This document shows positions 45,344-56,580 of a DNA stretch of 64,000 bases, one piece after another. Source of the stretch: Nannobrachium achirus (taxonomy: Eukaryota; Chordata; Actinopteri; Myctophiformes; Myctophidae); contig OY997645.1 of the NCBI GenBank assembly GCA_963921795.1, positions 32,411,382-32,475,381 on the forward strand. Direction: 5' to 3'. Every line of letters begins with the position of its first letter. The stretch's first letter is position 1. A model generated the notes under the pieces. That model saw nothing but the letters and a program-made list of their open reading frames with translations, did not search any database and was not told the origin of the DNA. Position numbers and translations under genes: made by a program.

Positions 45344-45924
45344 TCACTAGCAAAGACCACACCATCAAACAAAAATCAGTTGGGTTGCATTTATTGAATG
45401 GATACAGTGTGTATGAATGGAGACTGATTGAGGGATGGAGTAAAGGGATGAGAGGTTAAAGGTGTGAAGTATGTGGGTTGGGTGGGGAGTGATGGGGGGG
45501 CGAACGGTTGTTGGCTTAGAGCAGAAGGAGTGGGGGGGATGAAGGGAAGGATGAGATGGTCTACGGTATTAGGGATGGGATGCAAAGTCGGAGGGTTGTC
45601 TGGCGAGTGGGATGAGGGGATGAAGTGGTGTGTGATGTTAACGAGAGGTGGAATGATTGCGATGTGAACAGGGGGATGAAATGGTGTGCGACGTTAGCTA
45701 GGGGACGCAGAGTTTAGGGAAATGACTGCGAGGATGAGGGTGAATGGAAGGATGGAGTGGTGCTGAAGAGGTGTGTGTGCTTGTTGATCTGGGTGCTAGC
45801 AGGTGGCAGTTAGCGGTTCCAGGGGGCGATGAACCCTGGGTGTTTGGCTTTGGGGTCCTTGGATCTGGAGTGGCGCCGAGGTCCATGGATCTGGAGTGGC
45901 GCCGATTTACACTTTAAGGCCCCA
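45343..45924 (-). repeat. Split direct repeat B1 (582 bp)
   Basis: Copy of 44463-45044. Identical small open frames in the two copies reflect duplication, not a gene family. Confidence 0.93.
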
Positions 45925-46599
45925 AAAAGTGGTGCTTGTTTGTCACGAACACATGGCATGGGCAGGGTTGGACCACTGGAACGGATGTAGACGGACTTCG
46001 CAGGTAGAGGATCGAGGCACTCGATTATAGGATGGTGGGAGGTATGGAGAGAACATCTGTGGAGAGTCAGGACAGGGAGAGAAGTGGACAGGTAGTTGGG
46101 CCATGCTAGAAATTCAGAGGGATAGCATCGTTGGTGTAAATTAGTTGTAAGTTAAGTCAGATGGAATGTTGATCCATACATTAGTTAGAGGCAAGCGCCC
46201 TTGGGGTCTTTTCCTGGGAACAACCCGGGAGAGTAAAGGAAGGTTAGTTTAGTTCGATCGGTGTGAACGATATGGGGTGTAGATAGGGGTGACAATTGGT
46301 TGTACGGGTGTATGAGGAAGGAGCGGCTGGACGGTACGGGGGCCAAAAGAAGCCGCGACAAGATCTGGTGGATCTCAGATGGCACGGGTGGACAGGAGGA
46401 ATGGGTTAAGGTAATCGTAGCAGTAGTTTGATTTAGTCTTTAAGAGTAAATTAATAGGATGCACTAGATCAGACCAAAATGGAGTAGGCTGAAGCCTGGG
46501 CCTTTGTGCCTGGTTTAACCTTTAAATAGACTTCGTACCTGGAAATTGTATGACAAAACAGACGAGGGAAACGTGAACAGATGCAAAACGGACAACAAC

Positions 46600-47036
46600 G
46601 AAACGAAGGGAAGGGAAGGAGGCACGGAAGGCACGGAAGGAGGAAGGGAGGGAGGAGGAAGGGAGGGAGGGAAGGAGGCATGGAAGGAGGAAGGGAGGAG
46701 GGAGGGAGGGAGGGAGGGAAGGAGGCACAGAAGGAGGAAGGGAGGAGGAAGGGAGGGAGGGAAGGAGGCATGGAAGGAGGAAGGGAGGGAGGGAAGGAGG
46801 CATGGAAGGAGGAAGGGAGGAGGGAGGGAGGGAAGGAGGCATGGAAGGAGGAAGGGAGGGAGGGAAGGAGGCACAGAAGGAAGGAAGGAGCGAGGGAAGG
46901 AGGCACATAAGGAGGAAGGGAGGGAGGGAAGGAAGGAGGCATAGGAGGGCGGGAGAGGGGGAGGGAGGGAGGAGAAGGGAGGGAGGGAGGAGGGGAAGTG
47001 AATGATGGATGGATGGAGGGAGGGGGGGGGGGTAAT
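46600..47036. repeat. Polypurine GGGA/GGAA tract
   Basis: About 430 bp of almost pure purine on the plus strand, in GGAAGGAGGC(A/T)-type units. The complementary Pro/Ser/Leu-rich open frames, up to 290 codons, are artefacts of the repeat. Such tracts can form triplex or quadruplex DNA. Confidence 0.92.
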
Positions 47037-47085
47037 GGCTGAACTGGACCAGCTGGATTTTAACTTGGTGTAGGCCAACGTGTCC

Positions 47086-47285
47086 GCTGTGCCGGTTGGA
47101 GGAGGCACGCTGTGCCGGTCAGAGGGAGGAGGAGGCACGCTGTGCTGGTCGGAGGGAGGACTGGTCGGAGGGGGGAGGAGGCACGCTGTGCCGGTTGGAG
47201 GAGGCACGCTGTGCCGGTTGGAGGAGGAGGCACGCTGTGCCGGTTGGAGGAGGCACGTTGTGCCGGTCGGAGGGAGGAGGAGGTA
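47086..47285. repeat. VNTR with GGCACGCTGTGCC palindromes
   Basis: About seven copies of a ~25-30-bp unit, GGAGGAGGCACGCTGTGCC plus GGTTGGA or GGTCGGA. Each copy carries the small palindrome GGCAC-GCT-GTGCC. Confidence 0.88.
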
Positions 47286-47414
47286 TTCATCATGGGCTGC
47301 TTTGAGGGAGCCTGGAGGTGGTGGGTATGGGTGGGCATGCGACATGGGCTGTGGAACTTCGTACCTGGAAATTGCATGACAAAACAAACAAGGGAACAGT
47401 TGTGAACGTGGTTA

Positions 47415-47830
47415 GCACTGGAAGCCAAGTAGGCTGTCACTGGCTATATCGCTGCTGGACTGAAGGCAGCTGTGGGTGGGAGGGGATGTTGTAATGGTTT
47501 AGCACTGGAAGCCAGGTAGGCGGTCGCAGGCTATGGCTGCTAGGCTTAAAGGCAGCCGTGATAGTAATGGCTAGGAGGGGATGTTGTAGTGGTATAGCAC
47601 TGGAAACCGGGTAGGCAGTCGCTGGCTATGGCTGCTGCCTGGGCTGAAGGCAGCCGTAATTGAAATGGCTAGAGGGGGAAGTTGTAATGGTTTAGCACTG
47701 GAAGCCAAGTAGGCAGTCGCTGGCTATGGTTACTGGGCTGAAGGCAGACGTGAAGGAATGGCTAGAGGGGGATGTTGTAATGGTTAGCACTGGAAGCCAG
47801 GCAGGCAATCGCTGGCTGTGGCTAGAGGCC
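47415..47830. repeat. Five tandem ~95-bp units
   Basis: GCACTGGAAGCCAGGTAGGC-like starts at about 47415, 47503, 47599, 47694 and 47788. In the first three units GGCTGC/GCTGC and GCAGCC/GCAGC flank an 11-14-base loop, a potential hairpin that has decayed in the last two. Confidence 0.85.
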
Positions 47831-47889
47831 TAGACCAGCTATGGATGCAATGTTGGTAGGTGTAGTTTGGAATAAATGCTGAGCCTGCC

Positions 47890-48215
47890 TTAAATGGTGC
47901 AATGGTTACTGTGGAATTCTGCCTGGGCATACGAGGATAGGGACAGAATGTAATGCAACGATGTGATGTCACGACAATGTGTTGTCATGGGTCAGCTATA
48001 GACATACAGCATAGCATTCAATGGGCATACGAGGGACATTAGCAGAATAAATTCCACGATGATGTGATGTCGCAACAATGTGATGTCGTGGGTCAGCTCT
48101 AGACATGCGGTATAGCATACAAAGGCATACAAGGGACACAGGCAGAATATGATGTCACGATGAGATGTCACGACAATAGATGTCATAACGGGTTAGCAGC
48201 TATAGACATTAAGGC
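47890..48215. repeat. Three ~105-bp tandem units
   Basis: GATGTCACGACAATG, GGGTCAGCTATAGACAT and GGCATACGAGGGACA-type blocks recur in the same order. Confidence 0.75.
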
Positions 48216-49342
48216 ATTACTCACTCACAGACATACGTATGGACAAGGTGTGACAGTTTTCATAGTTAACTGTGACCTACGTTTGCAAGAACGTTAACAC
48301 ATGGAGGTGGCAGAGAGCAAGTGCGTAAAAATGTATGCATGAAGATTAGGTGGTGGAGAATGTGGGGAGGTGAGAGTTTGTTTTGCAGATGGATGATGTT
48401 CCATGCATTGTGAAGGTAAAATGTCACGTTTTAATCAATAGCGCAATGGGACGCTGATGAGAGAAATAGTGTGGGGAGTGGTTAATAACCCGAAGGGATG
48501 GGTGGATGTATGGATGATTAGATAAGCTGTTTAGGATCATACGGTGTTAGCTTTTAGACACCGTTTATTAGATATAGAACAAGATGGTGAGCTGGTGAGG
48601 ACGATGGGGGGAGGAGTGGTGACTATGGACAGATAGATGTCTGGATGAATATGATTCAGAGCTTTGTTGGATCACAGTGAATGTAGGGCTGCAATGGAAA
48701 TGATCATTGTAAAATACCATTGCTCTAGCCTGTATGTTGTTGGGACTGATAGTATTCAGTGAATCAATGTAGAATGGTGGAGGTTGACGAATGAGTAGGT
48801 GGGGATGTGCTGTGGGTATAGGAGTCGGGTGTGTGAAAAGATACTTAGCTTTGAGTGTTGGACAGGAAATCATGGGCACGGCTGAGCAACTCTGGATCTG
48901 GGAGTGACGTCATCGCTGTGAGTTGTAGTGGAGCGAGCCGGCTTTGAATGGCGGCGTGGGAGAAATAGGCTATTTCGCTAGCCGCGGAGGTGTCTTGAAC
49001 ACCGTGGCGGTCGGGACTGGACTGGCTGGTTGTGTGAGGATAGGACTGGTGTGGTGTTGTGATGTGCCGAACCGGGACTGCCTCGAGACGGCGTGTGGAA
49101 CCGGGCCGCTGGCGAAACATGTTAAATTTAGTGGCCACGGAATGAAAACAGGACTGTGAGGTTGGTGTTTGATCTCGCTAGCTGGTGCTGGATAGAAGTG
49201 ATGGCATCGCTGTAGTAGTACGAGCTGGCATCTGTTGTGGGTTGTAGGAGGAGGAATTGTAGGCCTACGTTTGTAGTTAATATTATTTAATCGGTTCGGT
49301 TGACCCAGGGACGCGTTGGTGAGCCTGAGCTTGTGTGTGTCC

Positions 49343-49564
49343 ATGCGAGAAACGGATCAGAGGATAGCAGGTGGAGGTGGTCGTGTATAAATACAACCCT
49401 TGATTGCTTGGTAGGAGGAGATAAGGGAGGAGTTGTTATCAGTGAGATCTGAGGCAGGTGAGGTAGGGAGGAGAAGGTAGGTTAGATCGGAGGCGTTAGA
49501 GAAGGGAGGAGATAGTTCTCCGGTGTGGTCTGTACTCCTGAACCTTTGTTGTTCCAACAGCATT
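49343..49564 (-). repeat. Split direct repeat A1 (222 bp)
   Basis: The 5' terminus of the minus-strand element. It ends GTTCCAACAGCATT, the same bases that precede B1 at 45343. Confidence 0.93.
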
Positions 49565-50824
49565 AAATTAACACTTGGTTTCACAACAGAGGCAAATGGG
49601 GTTTTCCACAGACAAGAGATGAGAAGCCAACACATGAGCAATGTAGCGGTTTCAGATATTCAGAATCAATATGTAGCATATTGATGAAATGTGCGTTTAT
49701 GACAACAATAAACAATAGCAACCATAAACCTCATTGATGTGCACTTTAGAAATGAGTATACCGTGTATGCACTGGCAAAGTAATAATGTATAACAGCCTG
49801 ATGTTTTTAATCATTCATCCTCTTCAGGCTGTTTAATGTTTGCACAAAAGCGCATTTTATTATTCTATAATAATTGCAAATATTAGGTTACTATAATTAC
49901 ATTGCAATTAATTTATGGAAATTCCAAATTTATTAAGCAAATGGGCTTTCAAAGTGAACAAATAGAAACCACAGTTGAAGCTGTACACTGTGTAGAGAGT
50001 CCTTCTCTGGAGACTCCCTTGCATGCCAGGGGCTTGGACATTTCGGCATGTTGATTCTAAGGGATGTCATATTGGCATATAAAATGCGAGCTTGATTCTA
50101 CAGGCATAATTAATAGGTCTTGGAATGCTAAACAAGGGTAAAGATAGAGGCACATTTGAGGTACTATGAAAATCCTTTAACGATTTCTTTTTTTTACTAA
50201 AATACTATTTTATTGATCAGAGATTGATTTTCTGGAGTATGTAAGACGTGTGAATGGGACAACAGCTATGAATCATACTGTAGATTACCCACTGTGAACA
50301 TTCATCAATTAAGAATCCAGTATACATTATAATGGTAAGTGGGCCAAAAGAAAAACTTTGACCCTTGTAAGCGGACATTGGTACAGTAAAGAACCATGTC
50401 CAGTGGATAATCTTGAAATAAGACCATGGTTGGAAGAAGAGCAACCAAGCTACCAAATCCTGAATCTAACTTGCCTCGGCACATCCATCTACACCAGAGG
50501 GAATTATACCCAATGTAAGCTATAAGATCCCGTCATGTTCTCATCACCACAGCCAGCATCTTTTGCACATCTGGTGAGAGCGTAAGGAGGCTGCACCTCA
50601 AGGCTCATCATTACGACGTACATAGAGATCATTGGCTCATTTAATCAGCTTTTCCCTCTCTCTTCTTGCACTATCCAGCTTCTCTCGTCTGAGCAACGCT
50701 AACAAGGATGTTCTGTTTTTGAGCAGTGGTCACACCGTCTCCTAAGAGTCACTTTGTCCGTTGTATCTATGTCCACATGTCCACATGTCCGTAGCATGAG
50801 CTGCAATACCGCATTTAACCAAGT

Positions 50825-50868
<44 letters not shown>

Positions 50869-51223
50869 ACCGCTCACATCAAACTCACTTCAAACCTGAA
50901 AGAAGCACTTGACGGGGAAAGCAACATGGAGAGCGCTACTGTAAATACAGTTTTCTACTGGGCTCAACAACATATCAGAACATATAGCCTATGGGTCTCT
51001 GAAGCTGAATGCACAATTCAGTTCTGAAAGCACATTTTGAGAAAAGAGATATTGAGATGTGTACAAAACAACTGAAATGCCCCAGTTTCTGATCACTATA
51101 ATTATCTGCTCTGACTAACAAGCAGTGAGTCATTTAATGGGAGGGAGAATACAGGATGGAGGGTTTCTGGGCGTTTCTTTCTGTATATACAGCCAGAGAG
51201 ACGGTTCAAGCTTGTGTGCGTGC

Positions 51224-51297
<74 letters not shown>

Positions 51298-52200
51298 CTG
51301 TGTGTGTGACTGTGTGTGTGACTGTGTGTGTGTGCGCGTGTGCGTGTGTGTGTCTTAACGGTGTGTTTTAAAGGTGTTAAGTACCATAAACCCCCTCAAT
51401 GGTAACAGAGTGTTGAGGTCATGTGGTATTCTACATAACATATGTTTAAATGATCGTTTCCAAGCTGCGTTACACAGACACAGCTGGGTAAGGCTATAAA
51501 AACACTGGTATATGTCTGCAATGGTAATGGAAGCGTAGGGTCTTAACACCTAATGCTTAATGTTTTGTAAAGCAAGTTAAATTGCCTTGTTAGGCAATTT
51601 ACTATTTGCTACAGTACACAAATAACTTTGCCTTGCCTTCAAAAAGTAGAGGGGCCATGCACCCCCCGTCCCAGAATCGTTTTAAACCACGATAAAGCTC
51701 ATGTTAAGACAAGCCATCATTAGTGATGTGTAGGCTAGGATAAATACATATTACAACTGTCAATATGTATCAATGTAAAAGGGTGAAGGAATTCCCACTA
51801 CAGGCCGACATTTAAGTGTGTGCCCACAAGTATCAAGCTAATGCTTTGCTCACAAACTGCACACATAGTCATTTTATATCCATAGCTAAAGATTGCACAG
51901 AGAAGCCACACTGTTATTATACCCTGAAGATGCGTTCACACAGGAGGCAAACATATTTTTCACCTCATTTGCTCCGGCATCCATGCTTTGTTGTAAGCGC
52001 ACTGCCCAAATAAATATCTTCGCCTCCTGAGTCCTGTGTCACCACACTTTTTATCATAGACAATTATAGTGATGTTACAGTTAGTTGACCTAGTGTATCC
52101 AACCGCCAGCTTCTCCTGGACACCCTTTCTAACCTTGGTATCACCCAGGGAATGCACTCAAGAGGCTGTTCTCCTATACTACAGTAGGTTTCGCGGAGAG
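49565..52200. other. No gene recognised
   Basis: Unique-looking DNA with CA (50828-50867) and GT (51213-51355) microsatellites. The segment 50735-50830 is repeated at 63660-63775 (GTCACACCGTCTCCTAAGAG, GTAGCATGAGCTGCAATACC). Confidence 0.4.
51213..51355. repeat. (GT)n microsatellite
   Basis: GT run with three GTGACTGTGTGT variant units near its end. Confidence 0.96.
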
Positions 52201-52234
52201 GTTCACTTTCATCACCCCGGCGTCCCCTCTTGAC

Positions 52235-52565
52235 CAGAGTACACCAGGCCAGAGGTCAGTTCTTGGTCACCTAGCTCCTCTTCTCCCTCTACACCAGACC
52301 TCTTGGCTCTGTCGTCTCTGTTAACAAGTGCTGCTTTTCAGCAGCTGTTTTTCTCCTTTCTCTCTCTGCCACGCAGAGCGTATCTCTGCATGCCTGGCTG
52401 ACACCTCATTGTGGATGTCTTCCCACGACCTCAAGCTCAACATAGAAAACATTGTGATCTTCTTTTGTGGAAAGTCTTGCCCCCTGCAGGATCGTTTTGT
52501 TTCCATTGACAACACCCCGGTGACACCTGCTCAAACTGCCAAGAACCTGGGAGCGTGGCATAGCA
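52235..52565 (+). pseudogene. L2/CR1-like LINE reverse transcriptase fragment
   Basis: A GQFLVT-like remnant of the QGSVLG motif is followed downstream by an open stretch with RISACLADTSLWMSSHDLKL and then FFCGKSCPLQDRFVSIDN, TPVTPAQTAKNLGAW. These are conserved blocks downstream of the RT active site in L2-like fish LINEs. The active-site region itself is shifted and shortened. Similarity stops near 52560, and the rest of the open frame to 52732 looks unrelated. Confidence 0.72.
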
Positions 52566-53370
52566 ACACATCTATCGCTCCAGGTGAACTAGACTTTATA
52601 AAGTGTAAATTGAATTATATTAAACTATTTGAATTAGATAAGCACTTTACTGTACATACTGTAATTAAATGTGTCACAAGCAGGTTCTGGAAATACCTCC
52701 ATAAGAGGTTTGGTGTTATAATGGCCCTGTGAATAATACTGTAGCTACAAACATCACCAGTCAACAAGTTCAACTGGTGATGTTTCCTATGTCCCATGAG
52801 CCTTTGCGTGAAAGGTGGGCATCACTTCCTGTCCTCTTAGCTGTTTCACATGATTGGTTGTTGTGCTGCTGTGGCATCTGAATCAAGCCCCCAGAACCTT
52901 GGGTGAGCTCTGAAGCGCCATGGACATGTTGGCCGTTTTGATGTACTGCAGTTGGGGCCAGAAACATGAACGCGCATCTAGGCTTCTTTGTATTGACGCG
53001 CGTTCATACCGGAAGTGCTCGTTCATGAATTGGAGCCCCAGCGCGTCCATGAACACAAACTATGACACAAAACGCGTCACATAGGCCCCACTACGTCACG
53101 GTTTTACTACCCGGAAGAAGGGGTGAAAACGCCTCATGCGCTGGGTGAGCAACTCAATGCAAGTGGACAGGTGGGGATATCTGGTGTCCTCTCTATTCTT
53201 CTTATAACTCTATGATCTGAATCCCTGCATTGTGATTACTTGGTGCTTCGTTAAGTGATTTGAATCAGCTGTGTAGAGGATGTGAAGCACACATTTTTCC
53301 CCAGTAAGCTTGTTGGTAAACTTGTGGATAGAATCGTGTTTGGATTTTTTTAAAGCATGCCTATTGCCTA
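52566..53370. other. No gene recognised
   Basis: A CpG-rich patch at 52960-53110 contains CGCGTCC and GCGCGTTCAT motifs. No transcription unit could be supported. Confidence 0.35.
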
Positions 53371-53373
53371 CCC

Positions 53374-53805
53374 CAGGGGTTTTCAACAGGGGGTCTGGGA
53401 CCCCTAGGGGGTCCTCAGAGTTACTACAGGGGGTCCTCCAAATCTTCCAATCCTTTTTATATGAACCTGAACCCTATATTCTGAGAACTGTAGCCAAAAA
53501 TAGCTGATCTACAAGCTCACAACGCCTGGCACTGCGAGGTGTTGTGAGCTTGTTGATCGGCTATTTTGGTGTAGAGGGGAAAAAAGAGCAGACTGAAAGG
53601 TCAAGTTTATTAAGTATTGATGGTTCAAGTGGTTAAATATCTGAAAACACAAATTGACATGAATCCAAAATACACTGATGATTGTGCTGTCAAACAATGA
53701 AACTATATGGAATCTATGAAAGGTTGTGGGGCCACTGGGGGGGGGGGGGGGGGGGGTCCCTGCTTCATCTCTCTCTCAACTAGGGGTCCTTGGCCTGAAA
53801 GCGTT
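53374..53805. mobile_element. hAT-like MITE, GGTTTTCAAC variant
   Basis: CAGGGGTTTTCAACAGGGGG at the left, GGGGTCCTTGGCCTGAAAGC at the right, with GGGACCCC and a 21-base G run (53738-53758). The window palindrome sits at its centre. Confidence 0.65.
53493..53569. repeat. CTACAAGCTCACAACGC palindrome, full copy
   Basis: CCAAAAATAGCTGATCTAC and ACAAGCTCACAACGCC, then GTTGTGAGCTTGTTGATCGG and CTATTTTGG. The outer CCAAAA/TTTTGG is inverted and differs from other copies. Confidence 0.9.
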
Positions 53806-54131
53806 GAAGACTACCCAATCAGATTCTTTTCAGAATAAATATTAATGTTGTTGGAACAGTGTAGGTTATAATGATGGATTCCAGATGCACAGCCATTCTA
53901 TTTGTATACACAGATCTATGGCATATTGATGTGTCCCAGTTCTGTCAGTGCCACTAGCTGTTTCCTGTGCCTGTGGCCCATCTACCTTCAACCTCACCAT
54001 GTACTCTAAATCTGTAAACTGCCATTATTATAGCACTGACGTGCACAGGTTGCTTGAGGGTAGAGTGAGAAAGTAGGTGACAGTTTGAAAATGTAGAAAG
54101 GTTCAGATGACTATGTTAAGCAATGTTTGTA

Positions 54132-54166
<35 letters not shown>

Positions 54167-54170
54167 ACGT
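54132..54170. repeat. (GTGC)n microsatellite
   Basis: GCGT tetramer run ending CACGTACGTG. Confidence 0.95.
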
Positions 54171-54339
54171 ACGTGACCACAAAATACCCCACAACAAGCG
54201 AGGATAGTAAAAACTAACAAACTAAATCAATCTTAAGAGGAAATCTTTTTGATCTCCATGAGGTAATGGGTCATTTTCATGGCAAAGAAAGATTAAGCTA
54301 AAATGTGATACAATTACTACCGAAGGATTCAGGTTGGGA

Positions 54340-54410
54340 TCAGGTTAGGATTAGACATTTAGGGGTTAGGTAGCAGTTAGTTGGGTTTAGGGTTAAAAAC
54401 GCCATAAAAG
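54340..54410. repeat. Degenerate TTAGG-rich stretch
   Basis: GGTTAGGATTAG, GGGGTTAGG, GGTTTAGGGTTA. Telomere-like but too degenerate to call an array. Confidence 0.45.
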
Positions 54411-54725
54411 GTGAAAATGACATTTTTACAGGTACATGTGTGTGTGTGTGCGTGTGACTGTGACTGTGACTGTGTGAGTGTTTGGATCTGCTCTCACAGC
54501 ATGAACCTTGTTCCTCTTATCATCTTTATCTCTCTTGGGTTCAGTGTCAGCTCACACCTGTTCTGGCAAAAGAACTAATGAACTTGGCTCCCCGATGAAC
54601 TCAGCTATGTAAGAAAGCCCCCATTATGCCTTTCTTCACTTATACAATGGTATGGAATGTAGAGATCAGAAAGTGCAGTACACAGTTAAATCCTTAGTGT
54701 TCATTTGCCTCTAAAGAGCATACAA

Positions 54726-55092
54726 TAGGGATGGGACGATAATCGCTATTATCGTTTATCATTGATGAAAAACACTCACAATAATCATATAGTGGAGATT
54801 TAATGTAGGCATATTGTGAAATTGTCCTCCGTCACACACTGGGATCAATTCCTGTGGCTGTAAATAACGTTCTTGATAAAGCATTTTCTTTTTCACTCTA
54901 CCAAACCACCTTGACCAAAATAGCCGATCTACAAGCTCACGTGTCGTGTTGCGACGCGTTGTGAGCTTGTAGATCAGCAATTTTTTGGCAAACGTTCCGC
55001 CCCAGAATAATGGATGTTGGGGATATTTTGATTATTGCGATAATATCATAAATTGCTATAATTTTGATCACAGTAATCGTGACATGAAATTT
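54726..55092. mobile_element. Dispersed repeat starting GGGATGGGACGATA
   Basis: AATAGGGATGGGACGATAAT at the left, CAGTAATCGTGACATGAAAT at the right. The start is a familiar fish MITE-like motif. The window palindrome occupies its middle. Confidence 0.55.
54914..54988. repeat. CTACAAGCTCAC palindrome, full copy
   Basis: CCAAAATAGCCGATCTAC and AAGCTCACGTGTCG, then CGCGTTGTGAGCTTGTAGAT and AGCAATTTTTTGG. Confidence 0.88.
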
Positions 55093-55614
55093 TCATATTG
55101 TCCCTTCCTTAGTACACAAATCACGGAACCAAATGGACCTTTAAGAGTTAAATTTACTTTGTATCCATTTGTGCACGTCTTTGCTGGTGTTGTCCATTAA
55201 CTTATAACAAATTGGTTTTGACTGTCCCTGTATGGCACTTGGTTCCGGCCTTTTTATCCGCAGCTCCGTAGGGATCCTTCCAATAGCTTTTGCCTTTCAG
55301 GTTTAATTCTGTTTGGATGAGCAAAGCGTGTCTCAGCAGCAGCCATGTTAGCCTGATTGGGGAGGGGGACTGCCAAGGAGCTGATGGAAGCAATAGATAA
55401 GGGATAATTAACCAAGCCACTCTTTAATTCTAATATCAGACTCACGTACACAGTACTGAGCTGCAGAATGCAGAGCACACTATCAGCTCGGCCCCCTGCT
55501 CTGTATCACACAGGCCGGTCCTTTAATGGAGAAATGTAAGCCCTGATCTCTCACCAAGGACAAGGATGTAATTTGATTCATGTACTGAAACAATATTGCT
55601 GCTGATGTGCATGT

Positions 55615-55643
55615 GTGCGGTTGTGCGCGCGCGCGCGTGTGTG

Positions 55644-55675
<32 letters not shown>

Positions 55676-55695
55676 CGTGCATGTGTGTGCGTGTG
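55615..55695. repeat. GT/GC microsatellite
   Basis: GCGCGCGCG and GTGTGTGTGTGCGTG mixed run. Confidence 0.94.
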
Positions 55696-55776
55696 AGCGA
55701 TTTTAACGAAGTGAACACATCCTCAACTAGAAGCAGTGCTCTTCCGAGCACAGGTCTCCACCAGGCCGTGCGTCCT

Positions 55777-56580
55777 GGTGGTGCTACTGTATAATAGGCC
55801 AATGTAAAAAGGGTGGCATATGTTCTTCACCTTAGATCTTTCATGGCAATCGGACGCTGCATGCATGATTTCAAGCATTGTGTTCCAAAAATGTGTTTTG
55901 CTAAAGTCTACCTGCTGGTGGCGCTATAACAGGACAATGTTAAAAAGGTAGCATTTGTTCCTTGACCTAGTGGGAATATGTGTGGTCACGTGCGCTTACA
56001 AAGTTTGAAACTGATCGGTGGAGTTATAGGTAAAACCACAAATCGGGCTGTTATAGCGCCACCATGAGGCTGATAAAAAAAAAATTAAGTGGCATTTCTT
56101 CCTCGGCCTAGTGGGAACGTGTGTGCGCGATTTCATGATAATTGCACTTTGCGTTTGTGATTTGAGGCATTTTGTTCAAAACGGCTCAATCCCACAAACT
56201 TTGGAAGCCAATCTTAGCCAATCAGGATGGAATATGCAAAATCGGACAGATCCGTGTCGATCACATGACTGTCGAGATATTGCCTACCGATTTGTAGGAT
56301 TTTTGGCAAAATCTGTAAGAGTAGTGCACAGAAATGTGTTTAGCAAACATCGGCCACTAGTTGGCGCTAGAAAAGGCCCATTTGAAAAATTTAGGGCAGA
56401 GGTTCTAGATTGGCATCCAGGGAATGTGTGTGCTCACTTTGGCAGCGACCGGGCCAACGGCGACTGAGATTTGGCGCTCACAAACTGCGAGGACGCACGG
56501 ACGCACGGACGCACGGACGGACGGACGCACGCACGGACGGAGAGGAAAACATACTCTCCCCCATGCCTTCGGCTGGTGGA
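55777..56580. repeat. Degenerate ~135-bp direct repeats ending in a GGACGCAC run
   Basis: Blocks with GGTGGCGCTATA, AAAAGGTRGCAT and CCTAGTGGGAAYRTGTG recur near 55777, 55916 and 56054. The stretch ends in ACGGACGCACGG units (56500-56540). The 118-codon open frame inside has no recognisable domain. The class is unknown. Confidence 0.6.

Larger units (their letters stand above)
44463..49564 (-). mobile_element. Second split-direct-repeat (Ngaro/PAT-like) element, non-autonomous
   Basis: Read on the minus strand the order is A1 (49564-49343), internal (3.4 kb), B1 (45924-45343), A2 (45343-45122), a 77-bp spacer, B2 (45044-44463). This matches the Ngaro-like element at 15208 in layout but not in sequence. 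Both repeat pairs are nearly identical, which suggests a fairly recent copy. I found no RT, RNase H or YR motif. The interior is a polypurine tract, a GC-rich VNTR and two further tandem arrays. The structure is clear, and membership of Ngaro rather than another split-repeat YR group is an inference. Confidence 0.78.

Noticed and set aside
44463..45924. Simple tandem duplication of an 880-bp unit
   Set aside because: The second member of the pair at 49343-49564 and the A-B order fit a split-direct-repeat retroelement better.
46515..47387. Proline/serine-rich 290-codon open frame
   Set aside because: It is the complement of the polypurine tract and VNTR. All three frames give similar low-complexity products.
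54340..54410. Telomeric repeat array
   Set aside because: Only scattered TTAGG-like words without regular periodicity.
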